A stretch of 61,255 bases of DNA from GCA-2747515 sp964427825 (GTDB lineage Bacteria > Patescibacteriota > Minisyncoccia > Moranbacterales > GCA-2747515): NCBI GenBank assembly GCA_964427825.1, contig CAYRUU010000001.1:1-61255 (forward strand). Reading direction: 5' to 3'. Below, piece by piece: positions 52,757 through 61,169 of the stretch. The position numbers were made by a program, and so were the translations under genes. How positions within the stretch are numbered: the stretch's first letter is position 1; each line of letters begins with the position of its first letter. Under the pieces are notes generated by a model. The model saw nothing but the letters and a program-made list of their open reading frames with translations, was not told the origin of the DNA and did not search any database.

Positions 52757-53806
52757 GTGCTTGTGGTGATCGCTACACTCATTGTTTTTGGCAATATTTC
52801 CGCGCGCGCCAACGACGACGATTCCTATCTCATGGGCTATTTGACGGCATACAACAAGCCGACGGGTATTGTTGGTAGAACGGGAGAATCAAGCTTGATT
52901 TTAGACAACAGTATTGTCAGTGATTCGCGCAGTGAGGTGACGACGGCGGAGCTGAAAGAAAAGGCATCACAGGAGTCGCAGATGAGCGTTTTGACGAATA
53001 CCAGCGAGGAGTTATTGGGAGATGCAGCGATTATCCCGCCGCGTCGCGAAGGGGCGAGTGATCCGGAGAACGAAGGTGACGTGATCCTGTACACCGTGCA
53101 GGTGGGTGACACGCTGAGCACGATTGCAGCGAAGTATCGCGTGACGACGGAGACGCTATTTTGGGCAAATGAAATTGAAAACATTGACGACATCGCGCCG
53201 GGCGATACGCTGTTTATTTTGCCTGACTCCGGTGTGAAGCATAAAGTGGTAGCAGGTGACACGGTGGATAAGATTGCCGAGCAATATAAAGTTGATCGCA
53301 AAGAGATTATTGCGTACAATAGTTTACCAGCAAACGGAGAAATTGAGGTTGGTGCGGAGGTGTTTGTGCCGGGTGGGCGCAAGGAAATTCCGCGTCCGGT
53401 GGAGCCGATTCTTGTGCCGCGTGACTATGTGGCAACCGGGACAGGTAGTACCAATCTCGGCAGTTCCGTCGTGAAAAACACATCCAAAGCGCGACGCGCG
53501 GGTAATAGTTTTCCCTACGGTTATTGCACGTACCATGTGGCAAACAAGCGTACGGTGACGTGGCGTGGTAATGCCGGTGCGTGGTTGTACAATGCGCGCG
53601 CGGCAGGTTATGCTACAGGGAAGAGGCCGCAGGTAGGGGCGATTGTCGTGACAACGGAAGATGCGCGCTATGGACACGTTGCGTATGTGGAGTCCGTGGG
53701 TAAGGACACGATCACGATTTCGGAAATGAACTACAAGGGATGGGGCGTGGTAAACACGCGGACATTGAGTCAAAACGCCCGTGTGATTCGCGGTTATATT
53801 TACTAA
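52757..53806 (+). CDS. LysM-CHAP cell wall hydrolase, 5' end probably extends to 52581 via a frameshift
   Basis: 349 aa from GTG 52757: anchor, two LysM domains (YTVQVGDTLSTIAAKY, HKVVAGDTVDKIAEQY) and a CHAP domain with FPYGYCTYHVA (catalytic Cys) and GHVAYVES (His). It probably cuts peptidoglycan amide bonds. The same frame is open back to 52562 and reads like protein (RLYSVYLAIEHITIESF), but has no usual start. ATG 52581 lies in the -1 related frame and would join it at a run of six A (52616-52621). Confidence 0.9.
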   Translation: MLVVIATLIVFGNISARANDDDSYLMGYLTAYNKPTGIVGRTGESSLILDNSIVSDSRSEVTTAELKEKASQESQMSVLTNTSEELLGDAAIIPPRREGASDPENEGDVILYTVQVGDTLSTIAAKYRVTTETLFWANEIENIDDIAPGDTLFILPDSGVKHKVVAGDTVDKIAEQYKVDRKEIIAYNSLPANGEIEVGAEVFVPGGRKEIPRPVEPILVPRDYVATGTGSTNLGSSVVKNTSKARRAGNSFPYGYCTYHVANKRTVTWRGNAGAWLYNARAAGYATGKRPQVGAIVVTTEDARYGHVAYVESVGKDTITISEMNYKGWGVVNTRTLSQNARVIRGYIY

Positions 53807-53833
53807 TGTGATGCGCGTATACAAAGGCATCTT

Positions 53834-54553
53834 GTGCGCAGACAGTCGTGTATGATTTTTCTTTGGGGTGTTCTTGTGGTGGCGACGATCGGCATACTCA
53901 TGGCACGTGTACGAACGGTGTCGCGCCAGATGACAACATTTTTGTATACAGTGATTATGACGTGTGCCGTGTGCGCATTGGTTGTGCTGCGCGCACCATT
54001 TATTGACGAGCACATGTTGGCACAATTGCGTTTGCTGTGTGCGCCGCAGCCAAATGTCATGCAGGTGTCTACAGCAAACACTGCTACGGATAATGCCCAT
54101 AGCGCTCTTGTTGTAGAGGGATTGTTTGCTGTTACGGATATTGTGGATGGCGATACGATCAAGGTACACGCGGGCGAACGCAGGGAGACCGTGCGCATCA
54201 TCGGCATTAATACGCCGGAATCCGTGGATCCGCGGCGCGCTGTGGAATGTTTTGGTGCGGAAGCGTCGGCGCGTGCTGCAGCACTGCTTTCGGAAGCGAC
54301 GGTGATCCTTGAACGGGACACGACGCAGGCGGATCGCGATCGATATGGGCGACTATTGCGCCATGTGCGTCTTGCTGATGGGCGTCAGTTTGGCGCCGTG
54401 ATGATTGTGGAGGGGTTTGCCTATGAATACACCTATAACGCTGCCCATGCCTATCAGCAAGCCTATCGCGCGGCGCAGAAGGAGGCACGGGCAGCGCAGC
54501 GGGGACTATGGGCGCCCGATGCGTGTGTGGAGAATGCTAGGGTGGAACATTGA
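53834..54553 (+). CDS. membrane-anchored thermonuclease (SNase) family nuclease
   Basis: 239 aa from GTG 53834 (ATG 53852 possible). Two N-terminal hydrophobic helices anchor it. The SNase domain (about 95-230) has VTDIVDGDTIKV, RIIGINTPES, ERDTTQADRDRYGRLLRHV. Secreted nucleases of this type cut DNA and RNA outside the cell and may feed nucleotide scavenging or DNA uptake. Confidence 0.92.
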   Translation: MRRQSCMIFLWGVLVVATIGILMARVRTVSRQMTTFLYTVIMTCAVCALVVLRAPFIDEHMLAQLRLLCAPQPNVMQVSTANTATDNAHSALVVEGLFAVTDIVDGDTIKVHAGERRETVRIIGINTPESVDPRRAVECFGAEASARAAALLSEATVILERDTTQADRDRYGRLLRHVRLADGRQFGAVMIVEGFAYEYTYNAAHAYQQAYRAAQKEARAAQRGLWAPDACVENARVEH

Positions 54554-54578
54554 CAGTGATACTGTGACATGTTAGGAT
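54550..54578 (+). promoter_or_regulatory. promoter of the coiled-coil gene
   Basis: TTGACA (54550-54555) and TAGGAT (54573-54578), spacing 17 nt. The -35 overlaps the SNase stop codon. Confidence 0.6.
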
Positions 54579-54631
54579 ATCTTTTCCATGTGGAGAGTTT
54601 TTTAATAAAAACGAGCGAGAGGAGGTATAAT

Positions 54632-55060
54632 ATGGGAAAAAGAGATCGTCCTGTGCGCTCAAAAAGACGCGAGGGTGGATGGAGAAGTAAACGTCCACAA
54701 GATCTACTCAAAAAGATTAGAGAGGCGGAAAAACGAGAGCACAATCTTGCCAACATACATTGGGAGGCGACGAAAGAATTGTCTCAAGTTCAGAAGACTC
54801 TCCATACGTTGGAGAAGAAAATTGTACAGGAGCGAGGGCAATATGAGGCTAGGGCACGTATGTACAAGGATGCGATACATGCACTGGCATGTTGCGTGGA
54901 AACGTGTCGCGTCGCCGTAGAAGATGTGCAATTATCAAGCCCAAAGCTGTCGCTGCAGGAGATGTTTATGCGACAGAAAAAGGCATTGGACGAAGTGCAA
55001 AAGGCGATCGCGGAGTTGGAGAATACGCGTCTCCTCAAGATTCAAGATGTCCAAAAATAG
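54632..55060 (+). CDS. coiled-coil protein, unknown function
   Basis: 142 aa from ATG 54632, chosen because GAGAGGAGG lies 7 nt upstream; an upstream in-frame start at 54569 would overlap the promoter. The N-terminus is very basic (KRDRPVRSKRREGG), the rest a long coiled coil with a Cys-Cys pair in its middle. It may bind nucleic acid. Confidence 0.68.
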   Translation: MGKRDRPVRSKRREGGWRSKRPQDLLKKIREAEKREHNLANIHWEATKELSQVQKTLHTLEKKIVQERGQYEARARMYKDAIHALACCVETCRVAVEDVQLSSPKLSLQEMFMRQKKALDEVQKAIAELENTRLLKIQDVQK

Positions 55061-55062
55061 CT

Positions 55063-55098
55063 AAAAAACCATGGCACAATGTCTGCGCATGGTTTTTT
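55063..55098. terminator. bidirectional terminator
   Basis: AAAAAACCATG pairs with CATGGTTTTTT across a 14-nt loop. It ends the coiled-coil transcript and the convergent leftward gene at 55097. Confidence 0.8.
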
Positions 55099-56284
55099 AC
55101 TTTTTTGCGTCGTTAATGATGGCGTTGATCGCCATAAGATCCGGACAGCCGTACTTCATATGCGCCGAGTAAAACCTGCGGCGCGGCCCGTGGCATCCGC
55201 CGTTGTCTTGTGGGAGTGGTGTGAGAGTGGGGAGGAGAAAGCCGACGTTTTGTGCAGTGAATTTTTGATGAAGTGTGCGCAGTGTGTGGTGTCGCCGGTC
55301 CGTATCCATCAGGGCAAACGTGCTCATATCATCACCGCGCACGCCGCTCCAATCCAAATGGATAAACACATGATGTGCCTTGGAGACATATCGCTCATGC
55401 CACAGGAGTGCCCAGCACCATCCCTCTTTTTTCGTATTGTCATACCAGCGGGAAAAACACGGATGATCTTCCACTGTACCGTCGGGGTGCAGTCCGACGC
55501 CGCCTTCAATGTAGTCAAAGAAGCGTAGGTAGGTCTCATCAGTGATGTCGTTGGTCTGTGCGCCAATCACAATGGAAATGTTTTTGCTTTTGGCGTAGGC
55601 GCGCATGTCATCCAAGACAACTTGCACAAACGATTTTTTCACATCCTCTTCTTGATGGTAGACTTGTCCGAACAGAAACACGCGAATGCCCAAATCCATC
55701 GCCTCGTGCGTGATTTGTGCAAGATAGGCGCGGTATTCCGGTTCTTCCAAAGACGGTTTGCACGTGTGCTCGCCCCAGAAGTTTTTGGAACCGCTTTTGC
55801 ACATGGCAGCAAAATCAAAGCGACGATTTTGTGCGTAGTAAAAATAGTTTTCCTTCTTGTGAATCGCTTCGGCGATGAACATGCCGTAGAGCACGTCGTC
55901 GCGCCCGATCTCATCCATGATCTTTCGCACTTGGGCAAAGTTCGGAGAATCACGCCACGTCTCAACGGCGCGAGAGAAGAAATAGCACGCACTGTCGCGC
56001 GCCACCTGTACATCCTTACTTGTACGGTTGTAGCCGCTCAAGAGCCCGTCGGCAACGCAGCCCTCGCGCTTCATGCGGTCAATGTTTGGCACGGGCCACA
56101 CCTTTTGCATTGGCACTTCCGGATCGGTTGTGGCAACAGGAGTGACGCGCGGCGGGAGGGCAAATGTTGGCACGGGTTCATTACGTTGCGTCTCACGCGG
56201 ATAAACAATGCACACCGTGGCACACACGACAACAAGAGCAGCGCGGAAAAACGGACGTCGTGTTGTGGAAAAAAGTCGCAACAT
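55097..56284 (-). CDS. secreted protein of about 395 aa, unknown, glycosidase-like
   Basis: 395 aa from ATG 56284, chosen for its signal sequence (AALVVVCATVCIVY). The mature part alternates helices and strands, with many Trp, His and Cys (GEHTCKPSLEEPEYRAYLAQ, VFLFGQVYHQE, FIHLDWSGVRGDD). A TIM-barrel hydrolase is plausible. I do not recognise the family. Confidence 0.7.
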   Translation of the reverse strand: MLRLFSTTRRPFFRAALVVVCATVCIVYPRETQRNEPVPTFALPPRVTPVATTDPEVPMQKVWPVPNIDRMKREGCVADGLLSGYNRTSKDVQVARDSACYFFSRAVETWRDSPNFAQVRKIMDEIGRDDVLYGMFIAEAIHKKENYFYYAQNRRFDFAAMCKSGSKNFWGEHTCKPSLEEPEYRAYLAQITHEAMDLGIRVFLFGQVYHQEEDVKKSFVQVVLDDMRAYAKSKNISIVIGAQTNDITDETYLRFFDYIEGGVGLHPDGTVEDHPCFSRWYDNTKKEGWCWALLWHERYVSKAHHVFIHLDWSGVRGDDMSTFALMDTDRRHHTLRTLHQKFTAQNVGFLLPTLTPLPQDNGGCHGPRRRFYSAHMKYGCPDLMAINAIINDAKK

Positions 56285-56414
56285 AGAGATGATATGGTGA
56301 CGGTGAAGCGTCAGGGTTATACTATAGTATACCATAAATGTCGACTTCTGTGAACAATGCACACTCTGTGCGGTCGGCATGGTGTGTGGATGCCGGTGGC
56401 GGACTGCGTGTTGT

Positions 56415-56443
56415 TTGACGAGCACGATTTTTTCTGCTATAAT
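56415..56443 (+). promoter_or_regulatory. promoter of the attenuator and zinc-ribbon gene
   Basis: TTGACG (56415-56420) and TATAAT (56438-56443), spacing 17 nt. Confidence 0.75.
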
Positions 56444-56459
56444 GGATGTATGAATGATG

Positions 56460-56499
56460 AAATCGGGTGAATCATCAGTCACAGACTGTCACCCGATTT
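56460..56499 (+). promoter_or_regulatory. terminator-like attenuator hairpin in the leader
   Basis: AATCGGGTGA pairs perfectly with TCACCCGATT, with an inner CAGTC/GACTG stem, then TTTTTCTTT. It begins only about 10 nt after the predicted start. A six-codon reading frame, ATG 56451 to TGA (MNDEIG), runs into the stem. Most transcripts should stop here, giving a roughly 50-nt RNA. Confidence 0.6.
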
Positions 56500-56569
56500 T
56501 TCTTTGGTCGGGAAAAAAGCGGTGGCATGCAATATATTGCACCATAATCCACACAATAAAAACAAAAAT

Positions 56570-56788
56570 ATGTCAGATGAAATGAAATGCCCGACATGCG
56601 GCTGCAAGTGCAATGCTGCAGCACTCACCGACGAGCAAGACGCGTCGGCTGTGGAAACCCCCGAGGCACCACAAATGAAAAGCTTCCGCTTGCACCGCCA
56701 GTCTATCCAAGAAACCGAGTTTGCCGTCCTGATTGCGCTTGTTCCCGCAATGACACTTACACTCTTCAACTTGATGGGACTGCTATAA
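56570..56788 (+). CDS. 72-aa protein with Cys cluster and C-terminal membrane helix
   Basis: 72 aa from ATG 56570. KCPTCGCKC near the start gives four Cys suited to metal binding. The C-terminal 20 residues (VLIALVPAMTLTLFNLMGLL) form a tail anchor. It follows the attenuator and has a terminator. Function unknown. Confidence 0.65.
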   Translation: MSDEMKCPTCGCKCNAAALTDEQDASAVETPEAPQMKSFRLHRQSIQETEFAVLIALVPAMTLTLFNLMGLL

Positions 56789-56813
56789 TCACCTCCGCGG
56801 TGATCTTCCAAAC

Positions 56814-56853
56814 AAAACACCCTCCTTCGCGACCAGCAGGCGGGTGTTTTTTT
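56814..56853 (+). terminator. terminator of the Cys-cluster gene
   Basis: AAAACACCC pairs with GGGTGTTTT over a 19-nt loop, then TTT. Confidence 0.7.
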
Positions 56854-56859
56854 GTAAGA

Positions 56860-57317
56860 ATTACGATTTACGATGTAAAAAACACGGTGTTAAAAATAGT
56901 GTCGTCATACTACCACCAAAAAAACCGCATGTCGCGGGTTTCTGTTGGCGAAAAAGGAAGAGCGATAGGTTGTTGCCTGTCGCTCAACGGAGAAGGGAAG
57001 TCTTTTGGCAGAGGTGTAGATTTAATCATCTACTGTTACGTGCCCAAGAGCTCGCGTCCTTTCCCCCCGTGATAACGCACCCCGTAAGATGCGCCCTTTT
57101 TTTGCGCTATTTGCGCAATATGAAAAAATTTGGTCCTCCTTATCAAAAAAAATTTTAATAAGAAAATCCTCTATTGAGAATTTCACCCAAATCCTTTACA
57201 TCTTCTATTATAGCACATTTTTACGTTGTGTGCAAGGACGCATATGATTGTTGCGCAGAGATTGTAAAGCATTTTTGACAATCGGTTCTGCGCAATGACG
57301 TGCACATGTATACAAAA
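56860..57317. other. gene-free stretch with several hairpins
   Basis: About 460 nt without a supportable gene. Stems: CCGC/GCGG near 56925-56937; a 10-bp stem GAGCGATAGG (56960-56969) with 56976-56985; GTAGAT/ATCTAC (57016-57033). It may hold a small RNA. I found no match to RNase P, tmRNA or known riboswitches. Confidence 0.35.
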
Positions 57318-57320
57318 AGA

Positions 57321-57347
57321 AAAAGCGAGTGGAGGATACTCGCTTTT
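57321..57347 (-). terminator. gyrA terminator
   Basis: AAAAGCGAGT pairs with ACTCGCTTTT around 7 nt, and TCTTTTTG follows on the minus strand. Confidence 0.8.
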
Positions 57348-57364
57348 TCGCCAAATGGCGCATG

Positions 57365-59818
57365 CTATAAAATCGTGGCGGCGGCAATAGTATCGCCGGC
57401 GCGCGGTTTCATGATGCGCACACCTTGGGTTGCACGGGAGAGTGTGGAGATGTCTTTGAGGGGTGTGCGGATGATTTGTCCGGCGGCGCTGGTAATGATG
57501 ATATCACTGTTGTCGTCCGTGCTGACAACGTAGGCGCTGACAATCGGACCAGTTTTTGTCGTTATTTTTGCCGTTTTGATGCCGCTACCGCCACGTCCTT
57601 GGACTTTGTACTGTGACATAGCTGTTTTTTTACCGTAGCCATTGGATGTGATGATGAAGAGCGCGGTGCCCTTTTGTTTGGCAAACATAACATCCATGCC
57701 CACTACATGATCATCGCCTTGCAGGCGGATGCCACGTACACCACCAGCATTGCGTCCCATGGCGCGCACATTGGCTTCTTTGAAGTGGATGGCTTGTCCG
57801 CGTGCCGTGGAGAGGATGATAGTGTCTTTGCCAGTTGTGGGCTTAACCCAGCGTAGCTGATCGTCTTTACTCAGTGTGATGGCGATGAGTCCATTACGGC
57901 GCACGTTGTCAAAGTCTTTGATTTTGACTTTTTTCACAACACCACGGAGAGTGGTCATGAAGAGAAAGGCAAACTGATCGTCTTTGTTGAAGGGGATGAT
58001 GGCGGTGATGCGCTCCTCTTGCGACAGTTGGAGGAAGTTGACAACGGCATTGCCTTTTGCCGTGCGTGCGGACTCGGGGATTTCGTAGGCTTTGGTTTGG
58101 TAGACTTTGCCGGTATTGGTGAAGAAGAAGAGATCGTCATGTGTCATGATGGACAGCATATGCGCCACACTGGTGTCTTCCTTTGTTGTGGCGCCGATCA
58201 CACCCTTTCCACCGCGTTTTTGTACGCGGTAGACATCGGGGTTCATACGCTTGATGTAGCCGTCCGTGGTGAGGGTGATGATAGCCTCTTCGTTGGGAAC
58301 AAGATCCTCCTGCTTGAACTCACCGACAGCGGATTTGAAGACCTTGGTGCGTCGTGCGTCGCCGTATTTGTCGGTCAGTTCTTGCAGCTCGTCTTTCACG
58401 ATTTGTTTTTGCAACTTTTCGCTTTTCAAGATGGCTTCCAATTGTTTGATGAGGCGCAACTTCTCTTTGAGTTCGTCCTCCAGTTTCTTGCGCTCCAGTC
58501 CCGCCAAGGTTTGCAAGCGCATCTCCAAGATGGCGGTTGCTTGGATGTCGGAAAACTTAAAACGCTTGCGTAAATTGTCGTGGGCGGTTTCTTTGGTGCG
58601 CGACTTCTTGATCGTGTCAATCACTTCGTCAATGTGATCCAATGCTGTACACAATCCTTCCAAAATGTGCGCTCGTTCGCGCGCGCGATCCAAGTCAAAT
58701 TGTGTGCGTCGTACTACGACGTCGCGACGGTGGAGGATGTAGTATTCTAAAATTTCTTTGAGGTTCAAGATGCGCGGTTCAATGCCGTCAACAAGTGCAA
58801 GCATGTTGACGTTGAAGTTTTTTTGCAAATCCGTGTAGGAGTAGAGTTTGTTGAGGATTTTTTGCGGGTAGGCCTCCTTTTTGAGGTCAATAACAATGCG
58901 TACGCCGTCTTTGTTGGATTCGTCGCGCAGGCTTCTGATGCCGAGGAGTTTTTTGTCTTTGACCAATGTGGCAATTTTTTCAATGAGGGTTGCTTTGTTG
59001 GTTAAGTAGGTCATTTCCGTGACAATGATGGAGAATTGTCCACTCTTGCTTTCCACAATGTCTGCTTTTGCGCGCATGGTGATCTTGCCGTGTCCGGTGG
59101 CATAGGTTTCGCGGATGTCGTTGTGGTTATAGATCATGCCACCAGTGGGAAAGTCCGGACCGGGAATAAATTGCATCAGGTCGTCAATGTCCGCTTTGGG
59201 ATTATCCACAAGGTGTGTGATGGCTCCAGTAAGTTCACGAAGGTTGTGTGTAGGGATGTTGGTTGCCATACCCACGGCGATGCCCATGGTGCCGTTCAAG
59301 AGGAGCTGTGGCAGTTTTGCGGGCAATACGGTGGGTTCTTGGTGGACGCTGTCAAAGTTTGGTTGGAAGTCCACAGTGTTTTTTTCAATATCCAAAAGGA
59401 TTTCGTCGGCAATCGGCATGAGTTTTGCTTCAGTATAGCGATAGGCGGCGGCACTGTCACCATCCATAGAGCCGAAGTTGCCTTGCCCCCAGATCAGTGG
59501 ATAGCGCATGGAAAAGTCTTGCGCCATACGCACCATAGTGTTGTAGACGGCACTGTCGCCGTGCGGATGGTACTTGCCGAGTACTTCACCAACAACAGTG
59601 GCACTTTTGCGAAACTTTGCCGTGGAGCGCAGGCCCGTTTTCCACATGGAATACAGGATGCGACGATGAACGGGCTTGAGACCGTCGCGCACATCGGGTA
59701 ATGCGCGCGCAATAATCACACTCATGGCATATTCCATGTAGGATTTTTGCATTTCTTCCACGATGGGCTGCGGCGTGATGCCCACGTGATTGTCAAAGAG
59801 TGTTGTTTTTTTGGCCAT
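57365..59818 (-). CDS. gyrA: DNA gyrase subunit A
   Basis: 817 aa from ATG 59818. The catalytic Tyr is Y128 in AYRYTEAKL; RALPDVRDGLKPVHRRILY and GKYHPHGDSAVY are the DNA-gate motifs. The C-terminal domain has QKRGGKG, a one-residue variant of the GyrA box QRRGGKG that marks gyrase over topoisomerase IV. Gyrase adds negative supercoils ahead of forks. gyrB is not in the window. Confidence 0.95.
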   Translation of the reverse strand: MAKKTTLFDNHVGITPQPIVEEMQKSYMEYAMSVIIARALPDVRDGLKPVHRRILYSMWKTGLRSTAKFRKSATVVGEVLGKYHPHGDSAVYNTMVRMAQDFSMRYPLIWGQGNFGSMDGDSAAAYRYTEAKLMPIADEILLDIEKNTVDFQPNFDSVHQEPTVLPAKLPQLLLNGTMGIAVGMATNIPTHNLRELTGAITHLVDNPKADIDDLMQFIPGPDFPTGGMIYNHNDIRETYATGHGKITMRAKADIVESKSGQFSIIVTEMTYLTNKATLIEKIATLVKDKKLLGIRSLRDESNKDGVRIVIDLKKEAYPQKILNKLYSYTDLQKNFNVNMLALVDGIEPRILNLKEILEYYILHRRDVVVRRTQFDLDRARERAHILEGLCTALDHIDEVIDTIKKSRTKETAHDNLRKRFKFSDIQATAILEMRLQTLAGLERKKLEDELKEKLRLIKQLEAILKSEKLQKQIVKDELQELTDKYGDARRTKVFKSAVGEFKQEDLVPNEEAIITLTTDGYIKRMNPDVYRVQKRGGKGVIGATTKEDTSVAHMLSIMTHDDLFFFTNTGKVYQTKAYEIPESARTAKGNAVVNFLQLSQEERITAIIPFNKDDQFAFLFMTTLRGVVKKVKIKDFDNVRRNGLIAITLSKDDQLRWVKPTTGKDTIILSTARGQAIHFKEANVRAMGRNAGGVRGIRLQGDDHVVGMDVMFAKQKGTALFIITSNGYGKKTAMSQYKVQGRGGSGIKTAKITTKTGPIVSAYVVSTDDNSDIIITSAAGQIIRTPLKDISTLSRATQGVRIMKPRAGDTIAAATIL

Positions 59819-59980
59819 AGGGGTAATGATTAACTGTTGAAGAGTCATTTAGTGAGAACAAAAGAGAAAAACACCAGAAATCCCGTGTTGTTTTTCGTTG
59901 CATATGTGTATTTGTTGTGTTGTCCTCATGCGGTGCGCGGTTTTTTACAGAACGTGCGCGTCGCATGAAGCCACCACGGT

Positions 59981-60289
59981 TTACTGTGTGCCTTGCTGTG
60001 TTTGCGGTTGCGAAAGGAGATCTTGAATAGATACGCCGTTGTCACGTTGCTGTTGTTGCATGCGCTGTGTAGTGTCTCCTATGTCGTTGATTTGCTGTTG
60101 GATGTTGTCAACTGTAGCTTGCGAGCGGTCGTCGTTACGGACATGAACGAAGTTGATGCGAATAGACATGATCCAAATGGCAAAAATGAAAATCATGGAG
60201 ATGATGAGTGCTCCCCACATGTAGCGGAGACGTATATGCTCCGGCTGCTGACGAATTTCGTTAATTTTGCGTTCCAGTGATTCAAACAT
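59981..60289 (-). CDS. small membrane protein with coiled coil and Gln-rich tail
   Basis: 102 aa. One membrane helix (about 26-42, IISMIFIFAIWIM) and an external Gln-rich coiled coil. It lies 6 nt after the MBL-fold gene, so the two are likely cotranscribed. Unknown function. Confidence 0.68.
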   Translation of the reverse strand: MFESLERKINEIRQQPEHIRLRYMWGALIISMIFIFAIWIMSIRINFVHVRNDDRSQATVDNIQQQINDIGDTTQRMQQQQRDNGVSIQDLLSQPQTQQGTQ

Positions 60290-60295
60290 AGGATA

Positions 60296-60958
60296 CTAGA
60301 CAACGGCGAGTGTAACGATACGCATGCTAACGTTTTCAATGTCTGCTTTTTTTACGATGTACTTTTCTTCGGCGGTTTTTGGGCAGTTGCCGATTTCGTC
60401 GCAAAAATCGTCGGAGGAACGCAGTTGCGCGGATGTGACACCTTTGGTTTTGTACTGAATGGGGATGATAATACGTGGCTCAATCTTGCGCGCAATGATT
60501 TCTGCAGTTTTTCCGTCCAAGCCTTCGGTGTCGCCCACGGGAAGAAACAAGATGTCAATATCGCCGAGGATATCCATGACGTGTACAGGGAGTTCCATAC
60601 CCACACCGCCAAGATAGGCGACTTTCATGTCTTCCACATCCACGACAAACACAACGGTGTTGCCACGCGTAGCGCCACCGCGCAAGTCGGCGGGCGCATC
60701 CCTGCCGATGATGTTAATGCCTTTGGCGGAAAACTCCCCCGGGCGATCAATGACGACAGCATCACCGCGCAGTCCGGCAGCGTTGTTGAACATGGGACCA
60801 TCCAGTGGCACAAGGACAATGTCCGCGCTGCTCTGTAATGGGCGCAAACCGAAATCCTTATCATAGGGCGCAAAGATGATCGTTACGTCGTCGCTGCCGC
60901 GTCCGGCGGTTTTGGCGACCAGTTTGATGCAGGAGAGTCCGTGATAGGTGATGTGCAT
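60296..60958 (-). CDS. MBL-fold protein lacking metal-binding residues
   Basis: 220 aa from ATG 60958. The sequence follows UPF0173-type metallo-beta-lactamase-fold proteins: MHITYHGLSCIKL, RPGEFSAKGINIIG, IDILFLPVGD. The metal motif usually written HxHxDH reads VPLDGPMFNN (50-59), and the later His-Leu-Gly reads YLGG. With all ligands gone it is unlikely to be a metal hydrolase. A binding or structural role is possible. Confidence 0.82.
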   Translation of the reverse strand: MHITYHGLSCIKLVAKTAGRGSDDVTIIFAPYDKDFGLRPLQSSADIVLVPLDGPMFNNAAGLRGDAVVIDRPGEFSAKGINIIGRDAPADLRGGATRGNTVVFVVDVEDMKVAYLGGVGMELPVHVMDILGDIDILFLPVGDTEGLDGKTAEIIARKIEPRIIIPIQYKTKGVTSAQLRSSDDFCDEIGNCPKTAEEKYIVKKADIENVSMRIVTLAVV

Positions 60959-61169
60959 AGTGAGGAGGAAAATAGTCATTATCTACGGTTGTGCGAACAT
61001 GCCGACAATGCGTATACTCATCAATCGTAGCATGTTTGCTGCTATTCGTCCATATCTTGTACTAGGGTCTTTTTGCGGATGTTTTGCACATGGGCATATA
61101 TGTCAAAATCATGTACAATGGAAAAACAGCATGCGCCACGCAAGGCGCGGTATTTGTAATGTAAAAACT

